Below, piece by piece: positions 10,591 through 23,654 of a stretch of 64,000 nucleotides of DNA. The notes under the pieces are model-generated. The model had not been told where the DNA came from, searched no databases, and worked only from the letters and a program-made list of their open reading frames with translations. The translations under genes and the position numbers were made by a program. Location of the stretch: positions 186,001-250,000 of the forward strand of contig JASISA010000026.1 in assembly GCA_031771865.1 (NCBI GenBank). Reading direction: 5' to 3'. The stretch is from Nothophaeocryptopus gaeumannii (Eukaryota > Ascomycota > Dothideomycetes > Mycosphaerellales > Mycosphaerellaceae). Numbering within the stretch: the stretch's first letter is position 1; each line of letters opens with the position of its first letter.

Positions 10591-13500
10591 GAGGGGGCGA
10601 GCCGGAAGCGAGAGACGCGGCGCACGGGCACGGAGCAGCACACCCGTTCAGCACATCTCCGGCATCTCATATCTCACCAGCAGGCTACGAAGACGGCAAA
10701 CACAGTCAACTACTGTACTCACACGATGTCTCTCATCAGTGCGCGCACTCGACAAGGCTCCTTCCTAACGCGCCTGCAGCAATCCCCGGTTGCCGCTCAC
10801 TTCTGCTGCATGTGACAAGGGCCATCAGCAACAGCGGCCCCAGCATCTCATGTTGCAAGGAATCTCCGCGTCCAATCCATCCCTCGAACTTGGACCGCAG
10901 TCCTTCCTTTTCCCTCCCGGCCGCGTCCCGAAATGCTGCGGTCAATCGGGCCTGGCCCACCACGCGCTGACCGGCATGGGTATCGCTAGCGTTACCGCGC
11001 ATATCCGAATTCGATCTGTCAACACAGCAGCCGTATACAGTAGCATCCCTTCGACCCGGATTGCGCGCTCGCCCACACGTCCCCTACGTCTCCAATCCAC
11101 TCAAACATGCAATTGCATCCCTCCATCACTGACTCGCTGCAGAACACATGACATTCGACACACAGTGCCAAGCGTCCCGCGAAACACCCCACCGACACGA
11201 CATGGGCCGAAGAGCCGAGCTTGACATCGCCGGCCGAAAGCTAATAAGACAGAGTTCAACCAGCTCGCCTCGCAGCCTCTCGGACATCATCATCCATGCT
11301 CATCCATGCTTAGCTGATGTGTGCGGGAACTCAAATGCACGGCTCACTATATCAACGCCGAGTGCAAAGCCAAATATGCGGCACTTTCGAGGCCCGAGTG
11401 CGCGGCCCCGAGCACTTCACCCTTCACATTCCTGAGCTGTCAAGCTGTTCATTCCGCCGACTCGCGCGGGATCTGACTGGAGTAGAATACATACTGCTGC
11501 CATGGAGCAGGAGCGCGTCTACCCAATCCTGATCTGGCTTTCCTTGCCGACAAATCCAGCCTGTTGCCGAGTGTCTTCTGAGAACTCCGGGTGGTGTACA
11601 CGCAGCAAGATGTCAAACCACGCATGACATTACCGCTCTCTTGGCTCTTGCACCTGTCTGACTTGGCCATTGCAATGTATTCGACACACAGGAACGACGC
11701 CACACTGGTATGTAACGGACGCTCTGGACAATAGGATCCGCCTTATGCCTCTCGCAACATGTCTTTCCAGACATAGTATAACGTTGTACGGGTCAATCAT
11801 TGTACATGGCTCGACGCGTCTGCAGAGATATCCACCATGAACTTCGCGTTATTGGACCAGTGGTTCGAGCCAGCTGATCAGCATGGTATGCAAAATTGAT
11901 GTCAGATTACAAGAGACGTTTTGGCTTGCCGCCATGTAACCAACCGAACAAACGGACCCAGCGCCTTGGAAGCATGTCTCGCAACGGACCGCAAGTCCGT
12001 ACGATGTCGATCTTCATGTCGAACACTGGACCTCGTGTGACCTGCCGATGATGGCGTTGTCAAGCGGATGTGGTATGTGCAATCCGACGACCAGCACCAC
12101 ACCTTCTGAGCGTGCTCCGCTCTCAATCGGATCCGAAAAGCTGTCTTACAGCGGAACGTAAATGATTGCGCTCTGGCCGTCCATCGAAACCTCCAGCTGG
12201 GTCGGGCTTATCGCTGGTTATCGAAGGTCGTCAATATTGCTGCAGAAGGCAATAATACCGTGAGGTGTCAGTTCGACTTGCGGTATTGGCTGTTGCGACC
12301 AGTGCAGATGCTGCTTCCTCTTGGAGCGTTGCCGCGTTGCGACCAACCTTCTGACCTTCAGGCGAATCGGCACTCTCATCACTCCCGAGCCCTCCTATCT
12401 CACAGAATCAACGTCGGCGAGACGGGGAACCGTGTAGCAGCGTTGAGAAGCATATCGAAAGAGTAGTCGCGGCTACCGCGAAGAAATCCTGAAACGTGTA
12501 GCAGGGACCTGATTCTACCGCACGTAGGTTCGTTGCAGACAGAAGTCCCTGGAAAAGATTGCTAGTCCCAGCAGACTTTCATCTTCGAGGCAGCGCGTCA
12601 CTTCCCGTGAAGAAAGGAGCACACCATTTTCTTCTTCTAGAAGACTTTTGTTCTACAGTCTAACTAACCTATACGCGCCTCGCTGACACATACCGGCAGA
12701 CTTTACTGCTCGTACACTCTCGGCCTCGAGCAAAAGCATAGAATTGGAACGATGAGAAGTATTGCCGACTATCCTGCGTACGATCTCGGTCATGCAGCGC
12801 TGACCGGAATCGCCCTTCGCACACGGGAAAACGATGTTCGATCTGTAAGCCAATGTCTCCGCCACTCCAAAGTCACTCGGATCTGCAGCCAACTGCGAAT
12901 CGCACAGACTACTGGGGACGATCGCGTAGGACTGAGCGGCATGTGATACAGTCTTTCCAAACCAAATACAACGTGACCTGTTCACCGCACGAGCGCCTTC
13001 TCCACGCCAAACGACTGAATGGGAAGCTGCTTGGTAGACTTGGCTGCTCAAGCATACCCTTGAGTCAGTTCTCTCGGATGCAATGTAACAAATCTCGATG
13101 CAGAGACAGACAATCGCCGTGCCTGGAGCGCCTCTCGATTGAATAGAGAGCGGACGCGTTGCTCGGCTTGTCTTCATCCTAGGAGCTACGGCTTATCGTT
13201 GGGATCTCATGCACCCTTCATCATTTTCGGAGACTCGATCTCCCTGAACTGCAGCCTCTCGGTCCGCTCACACCGCACTCTTTGGTATCAGTTATTCGAA
13301 CCGATCCGCTCGAGATGACTTTGGTGGGCTCTGTGCACCTGGGTACCATCCTAAGCTTTCTTGGCGAGTAGCTTGCCTGTCACCACGTTTCCTTACCGCA
13401 AGATCTCGACTAGGGCGCTACTCCACTCTTCAACAGTCTAACTCAGACTGTTGGATCATGAGATCATGAATGATCCACGGGACCACTCTCCTCGTGTCTG

Positions 13501-14888
13501 CTCGAAGCCTTGCCAAAGAAATTCCTCCTTCTCGACTAGGATAGCTGTCGGTGCTGGCAATGCTATGGCAAACCTACGCTTGAACCATCTAGGGCAATAG
13601 CCAGCAATTACAGGCGTTCGGTAAGATACTTCCGCACCGACAAGTCCGTCTACAAGGGAGGCTCTTCGGTAGGTTGCCGCACCAGCGAATCCGCAAAAGA
13701 GCAAGGAGTCCGCGACAGGCAAGTCAGTTGGTGGGTCGTTATCCGATCGTCGATCTTATAAAGGTGGTTGGACTCATATTTCGGCATCACCATCCGGGCC
13801 CGATAGACAGGCAATGATGAGCTCGAGACGGGCGGTCCCCGTTTGTCGCACGGGAGATATCAGATCTGCTATAGATTTTGGCGATCTCTGTGGCACCGAC
13901 ATGAGGTGCCAGGCTGCTGGGACGCCTGTCTGTCAATATAGCATCGCTTGCAAGTCTGCTCGAAGATGAGCGCCATCTCACTAATCGTTGCAAGTCTACA
14001 CTTGACAGAAACGATACTTCCGCTTTCAGAATGTCGCGCGAGGCACATATTCCTCTTGGAAGATAGCGGTATTGTCATGCCCCACGCAATGGAGCGGAAA
14101 TACATGCCGGACCTGTGATGAGCAGGAATAATAAATAGCCCTCAGAGCTTTGATACAGATTGGGCTAATGGGGACACGATTTCAACCAACGAGTGGATAA
14201 ACACAATCTTCCATCTTGAAAAAGAGCCTGCTCCGCAGCCTGCAGATCAATACGGTATTGGACCTCCCTGTGCGAGGCGACTTCTCTCGCGCTATTGGAT
14301 ATAGAGAGCTAAATCCTACCAATACTGATACTCGCGCAAGAGGTCAGACACAACAGTCATGACCTAAGTCCACAGTACGACATCAATAACTCAGAATCTC
14401 TCCTCCTAGTCATCGCAGATCCTGTCAGCTTCAGAACAACCAACCCCTTAGATGCCTTGCCTCCAGACTATACGTATTACTAACAGACCAATCGAAGCCA
14501 GACCGTCTGTGCGCCCCCAAAAAATTCCATAGCTCCCGATCGTGTCACTCATATCGTATAATATGATACCTAATATATATCAATCTCGAATCGTCTCACC
14601 CTCGACGACAACCATCTTCGTCGTAACAATTACCGCGCTCGAACGCAGAGTTGGAAAAACACAGAGGCGTTCAGCAGCTCTCCCCTTTCTCTCCCCAACC
14701 ACACAAGTCTTGTATTAACATAAGACAAGCGCTGCTGGTAGGGGGGATGGGGGCTGGCTCACTCTTCTCGCTGTTGTGGGAAAGGTCACTGTCAATACTT
14801 TTTGTTTCTGTTTCTTTCGGGGAGAGAAGATCTGATGAGGAGGGAAGGCCCTATTTGGGGGGTAGGAGTGCTGACTTGAGCGTTCGTT

Positions 14889-14913
14889 AGTAGATAGATA
14901 GATAGATAGATAG
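14889..14913. repeat. (TAGA)n tetranucleotide repeat
   Basis: About six consecutive TAGA units in non-coding sequence. Confidence 0.9.
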
Positions 14914-15711
14914 GGAATGATGTATATTCGAGAGGATCGGTAGCCATGCAATGCATCCATCTGAGCCTGCGCAAATAATCAGCGTAGGAGTTCTAAAGAA
15001 AGTTATTTCCTTATTGTTTTTCCATTCGAAAGACCAGTAGATGTCGAGGGAAAACCCTGCTGTACGTAATACTCTTTCGCAGAGATATGATCAGTTTGCA
15101 TGCATGGCTGGAACGAACGGAGTTCTTTGTATATGAGAACAGTGAGTATACGCGCGAGGGTTCGACGATAGGCAGCATCCAGCGGTTGTGGGTCTGGCTC
15201 ATCGTATGGTGTTGCTGATGCGAGAAAAGAACCAGGTGTAGCTGTTCTCACGACGCGATATTCCACCTTCGCCTAGTTATGAGAGTACAAACTCCCATAT
15301 CTTCCAGAAGAGGCCACTCACGAGTAGCCAGTGTTGACATGACGACTTGAGACGCGAACCACGAGACATTTGAAGGGCTTTTTCATTTGCATCGTTTTTA
15401 TCGTTTTGCCACCCGCTATCTCCATTCACCACAAGTTTGCCACCTTTGAGAGAGCAAGGACGCTGGAACGCAATAGCCTTTTCATGAATCGCGTGAGCCT
15501 GCTGTGCTTTTTGCCTTCCACATCTATCACCAACCACTTTCGTTGATTGCCCAACCATCGTGAGGGCAATTCTGCTCGGGCAGCATTCATACCTCCTGCC
15601 TTCGCTTCCTTGCACCTCCCCGAAATGAGCGCAGAGAAGCCGTCCCGTGAGGAATGTATCGACCACACGCTCCCGAGCGGGGCCGTTCAGAGGAATTTTC
15701 GTGCGGAGAGA

Positions 15712-17207
15712 TCATGTCGAGCCAGGCCCACCCAGCAATGCGAACCTGCGTACAATGCTAGGACCAATCTCGTCATATTCTGCCTTGGTATGGCAATAGC
15801 TTCTGAATTCAGGTGTCTGGCCCAGTAGCGAGCCTCCGAACCAGGGACCGTGTCGTTGTCTTCGGTGGGTGATGACTTGGACTTCTAGACCACCACTCTT
15901 TGCTGCATTTCCAGCGCGGACCTCTGATGCGGCAATCCTTGCATCGACCAGGTGTCTGATGTCTCGTTGCAATCTTCGTCCGAATTGGTTGTATAGCGTC
16001 GAGCCACCGGAAAGAACGATGTTCTTGTATAAGCCTCTTCGGACGTCGATGGGGGATGTTTGGATGACGGTATCGACGATGTTGGGCAGGGGTGTCAGAA
16101 AGTCCGACGAGTAGATCTCTGGGTTGAAGAAGATCTCTGGTGCCAAGAACCGCTCGTATCCGACATCGACGGTCACGCTACGGCCATTGGGGTGCTTGAC
16201 ATCGTACTTCTTGAATCTCTCATCCGGCTCGCGGTCAAAGCGTTGGAACTCCTTGACGATGTCTGGGCAGACATAGCAGAACTCCTCCTTTATCCGCTCG
16301 GCGGTCTTCAAGCTGCTGTCTGGCTCACCGCGATCTCTGAGCAGCGATTGAACAAAGTAGGTAATGTCTCGTCCTGCAATTGGTATGCTCTTGATACTGC
16401 TGCCAATGACATATCCTTCTGCGACTGGGATGACGTGTGTGACACCCTCACCGGAGTCGATGACAGTTCCCGTTAATGATCGGTCTTGCACTTTTGACGA
16501 GGTCCATGATGCAGCCAATGCCAGCACGGCTTGCACAGCGATATACAGACCGGCACAGTTGAATGACTCGAACATGATCTCGGCGGTATTTTCACGATTC
16601 TCGGGAGGGTTGAGCGGCGGTTCGGTGAGGAGGAAGTAGTGGTCTTCGGGCTCGACTCGTAGGTACTTGAAAATGCTGTTCGACCAGAAGCGTTCCATGT
16701 GGTCCTGGAATTATCGTTAGTCGGAGGTGGCTGTTTGGGTGCTGCTTGACCTTACCCAGTTCTCTATTTGACCGTGCCGTATAGGGTAGTGCAAGCCATA
16801 TCCTGTTCCTCATCAGCTCAAACCACTCCTCTCACCGCTGCTGTTGCCATTGCGGCACCCACCGGGACCCGACGACGCCGCGAGAGCCTCATCTCCAATG
16901 AAGAAGTCCAAATCCTCTGTCCCTCTCTTAGCAGATAGATGTCCTCCTGGCCCAGCACCGCCAGTCAAGAAAGACGGCTTGTTCGCTACAGCTGGTCGGC
17001 CTGACCCGGAGCTGCCTCCACCGCCAACACCTGGGCCTTTTGTTGCGATTGCTGTTGGGAAGACGAAGGAGGGAGAATCGTTGCCGGCGAATCCTAGTTT
17101 GGAGTATCCAGTACCGCTGCAATGCCCGTTAGCTATGCTGTTTGGCAGCTACGTGAGGCTGGATATGCGTACTTGTCCATGACAACGGCTGGAGCCTGGG
17201 GCGCCAT
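15712..17207 (-). CDS. arp3: Actin-related protein 3 (Arp2/3 complex)
   Basis: Four exons (17173-17207, 16863-17116, 16756-16802, 15712-16704) join in phase to 442 residues, close to the usual Arp3 length. The start VVMDNGTGYSKLGFAGND is the actin-fold phosphate loop, interrupted by the first intron. HYPIRHGQIENW, LTGTVIDSGEGVTHVIP and NIVLSGGSTLYNQFGRRL are Arp3 hallmarks. Arp3 pairs with Arp2 to nucleate branched actin filaments at sites of endocytosis and polarity. All introns are short and GT-AG. A Gly-rich insert near residues 35-50 (GPGVGGGGSSGSG) is slightly longer than I would expect. It is divergently arranged with the threonine aspartase gene across about 790 bp. Confidence 0.95.
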
Positions 17208-17998
17208 GGTTGCGGTAGTGTCCTGATCAATGCGGTGCAGCTCGAATGGTGGAATCTGCGATCAATTGGCGACTCTTCGACTGCGCACCTGCCTGGTGAA
17301 GTCGGATTGTTGGCGCCTGAGTCGGAGTCGGACAGCAGACCGGGCCTGGTGCTTCGTGTTACGTAGGCGCGGCGGAGCTTTTCGAGAAGGCGGGGCGATC
17401 CATGCACGCCAAGACTGGAGGCCGTTGAGCCTCATCGCCGCCGACTTCACTTCTCCTGCCTTCACCTTTCTCGTCGGAGCCACTTAATGTCACGCGGACG
17501 GACCACTGCTATTCCATCAGTTGTTGTAATGAATGAGTGTAGTTGAGGTGGATGGCATGTGATTGCATGTGCAGCACTGCAATGCCGGGACCGAAAATGA
17601 GAAGTTCGCTCTTTCCTTCAAGTTGGGGGAAGGAGCAAAACAAGAGAAAGAGGCCAACTTCTTGACCTTGCAGCTTCGTAACAACACACATCTCTTGTCC
17701 CACTCCGCCCTCTCCCGGGCCATCCATATCCACCGTCATCCATCTCCTCCACCATCCACTCGAGACATCGCGGTCCTTCTTTCAGCAGCGGGCTTACGGT
17801 CGTTTCGTTTCTATCCGTAGCATCATCTTCACGTGTCATGAGTCTGCCGTCAACAACTTCTGCTTTCGAGATCAACATTGCTACCGGCCGGCGATAGACC
17901 TACGACACCTACACTGGCGACTTTGACCGACACGCTTACTCTGACCGTCGCCCGCGATAGCATCGACTACAGCTAAGATTCGTCAAAAGACGTCCACC
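17208..17998. promoter_or_regulatory. Divergent intergenic region, arp3 / threonine aspartase
   Basis: The starts of arp3 (17207, minus) and the aspartase (17999, plus) face away from each other. The 791 bp between them must hold both promoters. Only short frames without domains occur here. No specific operator was identified. Confidence 0.5.
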
Positions 17999-19942
17999 AT
18001 GTTCCAACGAACAACTCGGCCCGCGAGGAAGACCCCCGACCTCTCATGCATATTCGTCCACGCCGGAGCAGGCTATCACAGCAAAGACAATGAGGCACAT
18101 CACCTGCGGGCTTGCGAAGAGTGCGTCGGGCAAAGAATGACAGTGGCGTGCGCCGTATGCTGACTGGTTGCAGAGCATGTAAGGGTGCAATGGCTCTCCT
18201 GCGGTGCGGTGGCTCCGCCGTGGATGCGGTGGAAATGGCGATCAAGGTCCTGGAAGATCGCGAAATCACCAATGCCGGCTTTGGCAGCAACCTCAGCTTC
18301 GACGGCGTCGTTGAATGTGACGCTGTCATTGTGGACCATCTCGGTCGCAGTGGCGGCGTCGGAGCCGTCGCTCGTGAGTCATGTCCCTCCTTCTCGACAT
18401 CAAGCCTACTGACAGCCTACAGAGGTCCAGAACCCAGTCTCTCTCGCCCGCGTACTTCTCGACTCTTCTTGCCAGACCTTGTCTTTGAAGCGAGTCCCTC
18501 CGAACCTCCTCGTCGGCAACGGTGCCACCAAATTCGCAATAGATCATAGCATGACCGTCCTGCCTTACGAAACCCAAATATCCCCGTTCGCACGATACCG
18601 CTGGCAGAAATGGCGAGCCGATCTAGACAAAGTCGAGCGATCAAAGCGTGGAGAAGACCCTTCCAAGACCGCACTCATCGAAGCACCTCCTCCTTACGTG
18701 GAGACTAACGATTCCGAGAGGCAGCGGAAGGACCACGAGCTACGTGAACTGGCTAGGGCAGCCTCATTGTACAATGAAGCTCAGCCGATCTCGCCTCCGC
18801 CATCCAGCCTTCGAGCGGAAGAGTCACCTTCATCTTCATCGAAGGGTCGGACGAACTCGGGATTCTCAATGCGGACTCAAGACGATACTGGACACACTAC
18901 TCCTGACCAGAACCACGAAGACCATCCAGACGTCTTCAGTGACCCAGGCCCGCAACCAGGCCAACTCGGGAACATGGCGAATCACCCGTTTGCAAACAGC
19001 ACGCAGAAGCTGGCACCCGGTTCTGAGTATGTCCGGACGAATTGCTCTGCCGACGGGGGAGAGCGTTTCGATAAGGACTATGGGATGGAGGAGGTTATGG
19101 GATATGAAGCTGTTGCTGATCACCCTCTGCTCACGCCTCAAACTTCAAGCCGAATGCCGACTTTCCACAATGGCTCATCCGGGTCAGAGTCTGACGACAC
19201 GGCCTTCTTCAGTCCTGTCAAACCAACAGCGCCCCAGAACGAAACAACGCAGCACAGCAATGACGATAGTGTACATCAGCGCACCAGCACTCTTCCTGGT
19301 AGCTTTCTCGACGGCCAGCCTCAGCTTTCAGAACCACCTAAATGGAGTCGAAAGCACGAGAAGGATGACGAAGACAATGTCGTGGATACGGTTGGAGCCA
19401 TCGCTATCGACATGTACGGCAACATCGCTTGCGCAGCATCCTCTGGAGGCATCGGCATGAAGCATCGCGGACGAATCGGTCCAGCAGCATTGGTTGGTGT
19501 CGGCGCAACAGTCATCCCTATCGATGATGACGACCCAGATAAGACTACAGTGGCAACCGTGACCTCCGGAACTGGCGAGCACATGTCGACCACCATGGCC
19601 TCCTCAGTCTGCTCCGAACGCGTCTACCGCAACAACCGAAGAGTTCCAGGCGGCTTCGAGGACTGCAACATGGAGGATGAAGCTTTGAAATACTTCATCC
19701 AAAAGGACTTCATGGGTCACCCGAGCGTGAAGAATTCCGATTCGAATAGTGCCATTGGAATGCTGAGCGTGAAGAAGACAAAAGATGGGGCATACTTCTA
19801 CTTCGCGCATAATACTGACAGCTTTGCGCTAGCAAGTCAGCATGCTGACGAACGGGTGCCGGTCTGTACCATGAGTCGGAGTAACGGCAATGGGAGTATT
19901 GCGCAGGGCGGGAGGAATGTGAAGTGGCGAAAGAGGCGATAG
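17999..19942 (+). CDS. Taspase-type threonine aspartase (asparaginase family 2)
   Basis: Three exons (17999-18120, 18174-18373, 18423-19942) encode 613 residues. The N-terminal part has the Ntn-hydrolase alpha-subunit signature: HAGAGYHS, then CKGAMALLRCGGSAVDAVEMA and NAGFGSNLSFDG. The beta subunit starts at the catalytic Thr, about residue 430, in VVDTVGAIAIDMYGN. ASSGGIGMKHRGRIG follows and binds the substrate carboxylate. In this family the precursor cuts itself just before that Thr. Between the halves lies a long, low-complexity Ser/Pro/charged linker (about residues 210-420), much longer than in plain asparaginases and typical of taspase homologues. Human Taspase1 cleaves after Asp in nuclear regulators; the fungal substrates are not known to me. 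Introns are 49-53 nt, GT-AG. Confidence 0.88.
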
Positions 19943-20040
19943 ATGGAAGGGAAGCGTGGGTGCGAAGGGGTGTTTAGGTGGATAGAAGAGGAGGCATGGA
20001 TCTCATCTGTGGAGGATTGTTGGAGAGGTTCTGTCGAAGA

Positions 20041-20106
20041 CGCAACCTCTGATCTACCTGGGACTTACGCAACCTCTGATCTACCGGGGACTTGACGCAA
20101 CCTGGG
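20041..20106. repeat. Short tandem repeat, about 28-bp unit
   Basis: Two near-identical units (20041-20067 and 20068-20095), each starting CGCAACCTCTGATCTACC, and a third partial unit follow one another in the 3' flank of the threonine aspartase. The surrounding interval 19943-20412, before the convergent WD40 gene, holds nothing else I can recognise. Confidence 0.85.
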
Positions 20107-20412
20107 AAGGAAACGGCGTCTGGGTCGAACGAGGGGATGGTATTGCTCTTTTTACTTTTCTGAGTTACTCCAGCGGATAGTGATACCCTGTGCAAATTAG
20201 CTAGCTAGTTACTGTTTTAAACGACTACCCTCGAAAGGATTTTGTCATTGCTGTGGTGTTGAGAGGGCTTGAGTACTAGGACGTCCACGTCGGAACACCG
20301 CAGGGAAGAGTCGTTCGAAGTAGGAAAGGAGCCCATGAAGGAATGAATGATGGCGGGATGGAGGTCATTTTCGGGCGGGCACATGTGCTCTTTTGTATTA
20401 CATATCTACGTC

Positions 20413-23400
20413 CTACGCTGGGGCAGTTCTCGCTTCTGCCGCCTCTGAAGCTGATCCCGAATTCGAAGCTGGAGATTTGGGCGGATAGCCTGAGGTTAGG
20501 GGGACATGGCGGATCTCCTTGCGGCCGTTGGCTTTATAGTAGAGAATCACGTCTCCTCCGCCGCGCCAGAGATGGGAGCGGATGGTTGCGAGGGTCATGG
20601 TTGCTGGGACGAGCTGTAGAGAGGAAAGCGTTAGTCTGATTTGCGTAAGAAGGATTGAGGCCTGTTGGGCGGAGAAGAACTTACCTGTCCTTGACACCAC
20701 AACTCAAGGTATTCTTCTGGTCTTAATCTTGTGCCGTCGTGGTCCATCCTCTCCAGCTCTTCTTTGCTGGGTGCGGGTTCTATTCGTTCCGCAATGTAAG
20801 CCATCACCTTCTTCGCCCTCAACATTCGATTCGCATTGAGTCGATTGTTCCCATCGCTCGCGATACCGGGCAAACTCGGCGGTCCGCCACTTCCCAGACC
20901 ACCGACCGGCCATGGTTCTAGAATGAATGAGATTTTGACGACGTCTTTGACGGGTATTTGATTTCGGAGAAGAACATCGCCGAGCCACATTGGTGCGGCT
21001 TTCTCCACGAGGTCAGCGGATTTATCAAGAGTGCCGACTGTTCCTTCGAAAAGATCTGCGACGCCGCCTGCTTCTGGTCGGTCTTCTTGGATGAGGATTG
21101 TTGTGTTTGGTGGGGGTCTGAGGACTGGTGTTTCGTTCAGTAAGGATGGTGTGACTGCGGTGGGAAGCTCGGTTGGTCCCGGCGGTGGACCGGGCAGGCC
21201 GTTTTCATGGGCCTGGACGTTCTGGAGTTGTTGTTGGAGGGAGTCTTCGTATGAGAAGCGGATCTTCTTGATGGTGCCGAGGAAGTTGTCGTCTACTACT
21301 CGGCTGTTGCTTGTTTTGCTTGAGCGGGAGTCACTCTCTGTTTCTTCTTTTTCTTCTACTACTGCGGGCTTGTCGTTGGTTTGAGTACGTCCGATCTTCT
21401 TCATGCCGCTGAAGGCGTTGCCCATGCTGAATTTCTTGCCAAAAAGGCCACCCTTGCCTGAAGTCGCACCTTCCTTCGACCCACCTTCTGCCGATGGCGT
21501 TGGAGGATCTTGATCACCAGGGGTTGTGGCTGCCTGAGACGTAGCAGCGGGTGTTGTGAGGTCCGCAGTCGGGACTCGTTGCGTAGAAAAGTAGTCTGGC
21601 TTGCCTTCCACAGATTGCCGCCCTGAATGCAAGGACGTTCGTTGTTCTAGGGTTGCACCTTCTTCGACTGGCGGCAACCCACTGGAAACTGCTCGGGTTT
21701 GTGTGGGTGAATTTGTCACGGCTGGCGTCGCCAAGCCGATGTTGAAACCTGGAGTGGTCGCCGGTCTCGCGACTCCATTCGTCTCAGGCCGTACTGTAGA
21801 TGCAGATAGAGGCCCGCTAGCGTCAGATTGCCATCCGTTCATTTGCATCTGCGGAAGCTGGATGTTAGAAGGCGCGCCATCTCTGTGAAGCCGTTGTTCT
21901 TTCGTATTCAGCAACTGCTCGCGGAAAGCCTGATCTCTCCGGATCTCTTCCAGAATCAAATTGTCGAATAGATATCGGAGGACCCACTTCCCAAGATTGA
22001 TACGTTGGTCTTCTCTGAATTCGGAAGGGTCTTCCAGATCCAGTTCGTCCGCATACATCTCCGCGTCGAAGCAAGTGTTCTCTTCGAGAATCACAGCCAC
22101 GCTGCCCGTTCTAGTATCGACTGTGCACCAGTTCGCGACCGTAGCTGTAGTCGTCACTTCGTCTTTCACATCTTCGAGATGGCGTTTTCCGTATGAGCGT
22201 ATCGGCACACATTTCAGGAGATCCCACATCACGACCTCACCGGCCGTATCTAGGGTCAGAACTCGTTTCCTGTCATTGAGCATTACGTGCTTGATCAAAC
22301 CATTCTGACCCTCGACGGAGAACTCAGGCTGTGCTCGCACTGCCTGCATGATGGCGCCTTCCGGCACCGCAGTATCGAGCGTTCCTCGGCGCTGATTGGG
22401 TGAGTGTTGCTCATCTGGTGACGATATTGGAACTGGAAAGTATGCCATGTTTGAGAGGCGAAGTGCATGCTTCAGCGGTATCCTTCGCTTGGCAGTAGAC
22501 GGTCGGTGACCGGCGGGCATGGCGTCTTTCACATTCGGTGGGCTTGGGTATCTTGACTTTGCTGTCGCGGTGCTCAATCGATGCTTCTGGTAGCCATCCG
22601 GAATATCTATCTCCGCGTCGTCGGTGTTGACATCACGCCACCGGTTTATACTTGGTCTGCTTGTCGCTGTCCACAAGCAGTCACCAGCTGCCACAACTTT
22701 GTGCACTCCCTCCTGCTCCTGGAACAATGCAACGCACAGGCCTTCGTCCAGCTCGATGGTATTCCTCGTATCTGTCTTGGCAACCAGGCCGTTCTTGTCG
22801 CTCGAGTAGAATACGGACAGATCCGGATCTGAGGAGAACAGCGACCATACGCTGGCATCGTGCATGGTAAGGGTGAACATACATCGTCCCGCGATGGTGC
22901 TCCAGACCTTGACCGTGCGGTCGCTGCTCGCAGTCATGATTGTGAAACCATCCTGGCTGACGAGGATGTCTCTGATGTTGTCTGTGTGGCCCACCAGCTT
23001 CGTCACGCGCTTGCCTGTTCTACAGTCCCAGACTCTTACAGTGCTTTCTGGCCCTCCGCTGGCCAGGAGCGAATCGGTCGCAGCCAGTGCGTATACGCTG
23101 CCCTTCTCTTTATTCCGCAAGCTACTCACCTCATCCTCTGCCACATTGATGCTCAGCTTCTGACCAGCTCCATTCAGATCCCACACATTGATCTTCCTAT
23201 CCAGCCCACCACTGGCTACCCAGTCGCAAGTTGAGTATGGGACCGCGAGTGTCTTGACATAGTCGCTGTGCAGGCCAATGGTCTGTGGTGGGAGGCCGTT
23301 TGAATCTGTAGGCCTCCAGACCTTGACTGTGATGTCGGACGATGCTGAGACGAGAGCCTGATTGTTTTGGGCAAGGGCGATGTCGTTGATCCAATGCGTG

Positions 23401-23654
23401 TGGGCTTGGACCTGTTGGCGGAAGAGTGTCGGCGTCGGCGCAGGGAGCTTCGCGTCATGTTCGGGCGCGGTCGCATGTTGAAGGTCGAGGTTGAGGTCCC
23501 AAGAGCATATCATGCCATCACGGCCGGCAGAGTAGAGCAGCGAACTCGTGGGATCTACAGCCAGGCCGTTGACGCCGAGCCTGTGGCCTCCTGTTGAATT
23601 GGCCAGCGGCAGGACATAGCTGATACGTTGTCTTGCCTTGCGCGCCATGTACAC
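20413..23654 (-). CDS. WD40 protein of the WDR48/UAF1 type
   Basis: Two exons (20685-23654 and 20413-20613) join in phase at QG|LVPATMTLATIR to give about 1056 residues. The first 350 residues are a seven- to eight-blade WD40 propeller, with repeats such as HRLGVNGLAVDP, CSWDLN, ITVKVWRP, GGLDRKINVWDLNG, VRVWDCRTGKRV and DRTVKVWS. A Ser/Pro-rich middle (about 640-840) precedes a C-terminal DUF3337 domain (FSYEDSLQQQL through IRSHLWRGGGDVILYY), the arrangement of human WDR48/UAF1 and its fungal counterparts. By family it binds and activates ubiquitin-specific proteases and acts in deubiquitination and trafficking. Translation may start at the second Met, two codons in. Convergent with the threonine aspartase. 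The 66-71-nt intron is GT-AG. Confidence 0.9.

Larger units (their letters stand above)
9762..15711. other. Gene-poor region of about 5.9 kb
   Basis: The first kilobase is the long 5' region of the zinc-cluster regulator and is rich in GCAGGA and CAG repeats. From about 10.7 to 15.3 kb I see only short or atypical open frames on both strands. The longest (12653-13177, minus) shows no domain. No transposase, reverse transcriptase, terminal repeats, rRNA or convincing tRNA could be recognised. The part next to arp3 (15270-15711) is its 3' flank. Confidence 0.5.

Noticed and set aside
9972..10970. Long plus-strand open frame of 332 codons rich in Ala and Gly
   Set aside because: It is created by the GCAGGA and CAG repeats. 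Frames on both strands are equally open and no domain or start context is present.
11860..11885. GGTTCGAGCC, resembling a tRNA T-loop/B box
   Set aside because: No matching A box, acceptor stem or anticodon arm could be drawn around it.
12653..13177. 174-codon minus-strand frame in the gene-poor region
   Set aside because: No domain, signal or splice pattern; neighbouring frames are similar in length and composition.
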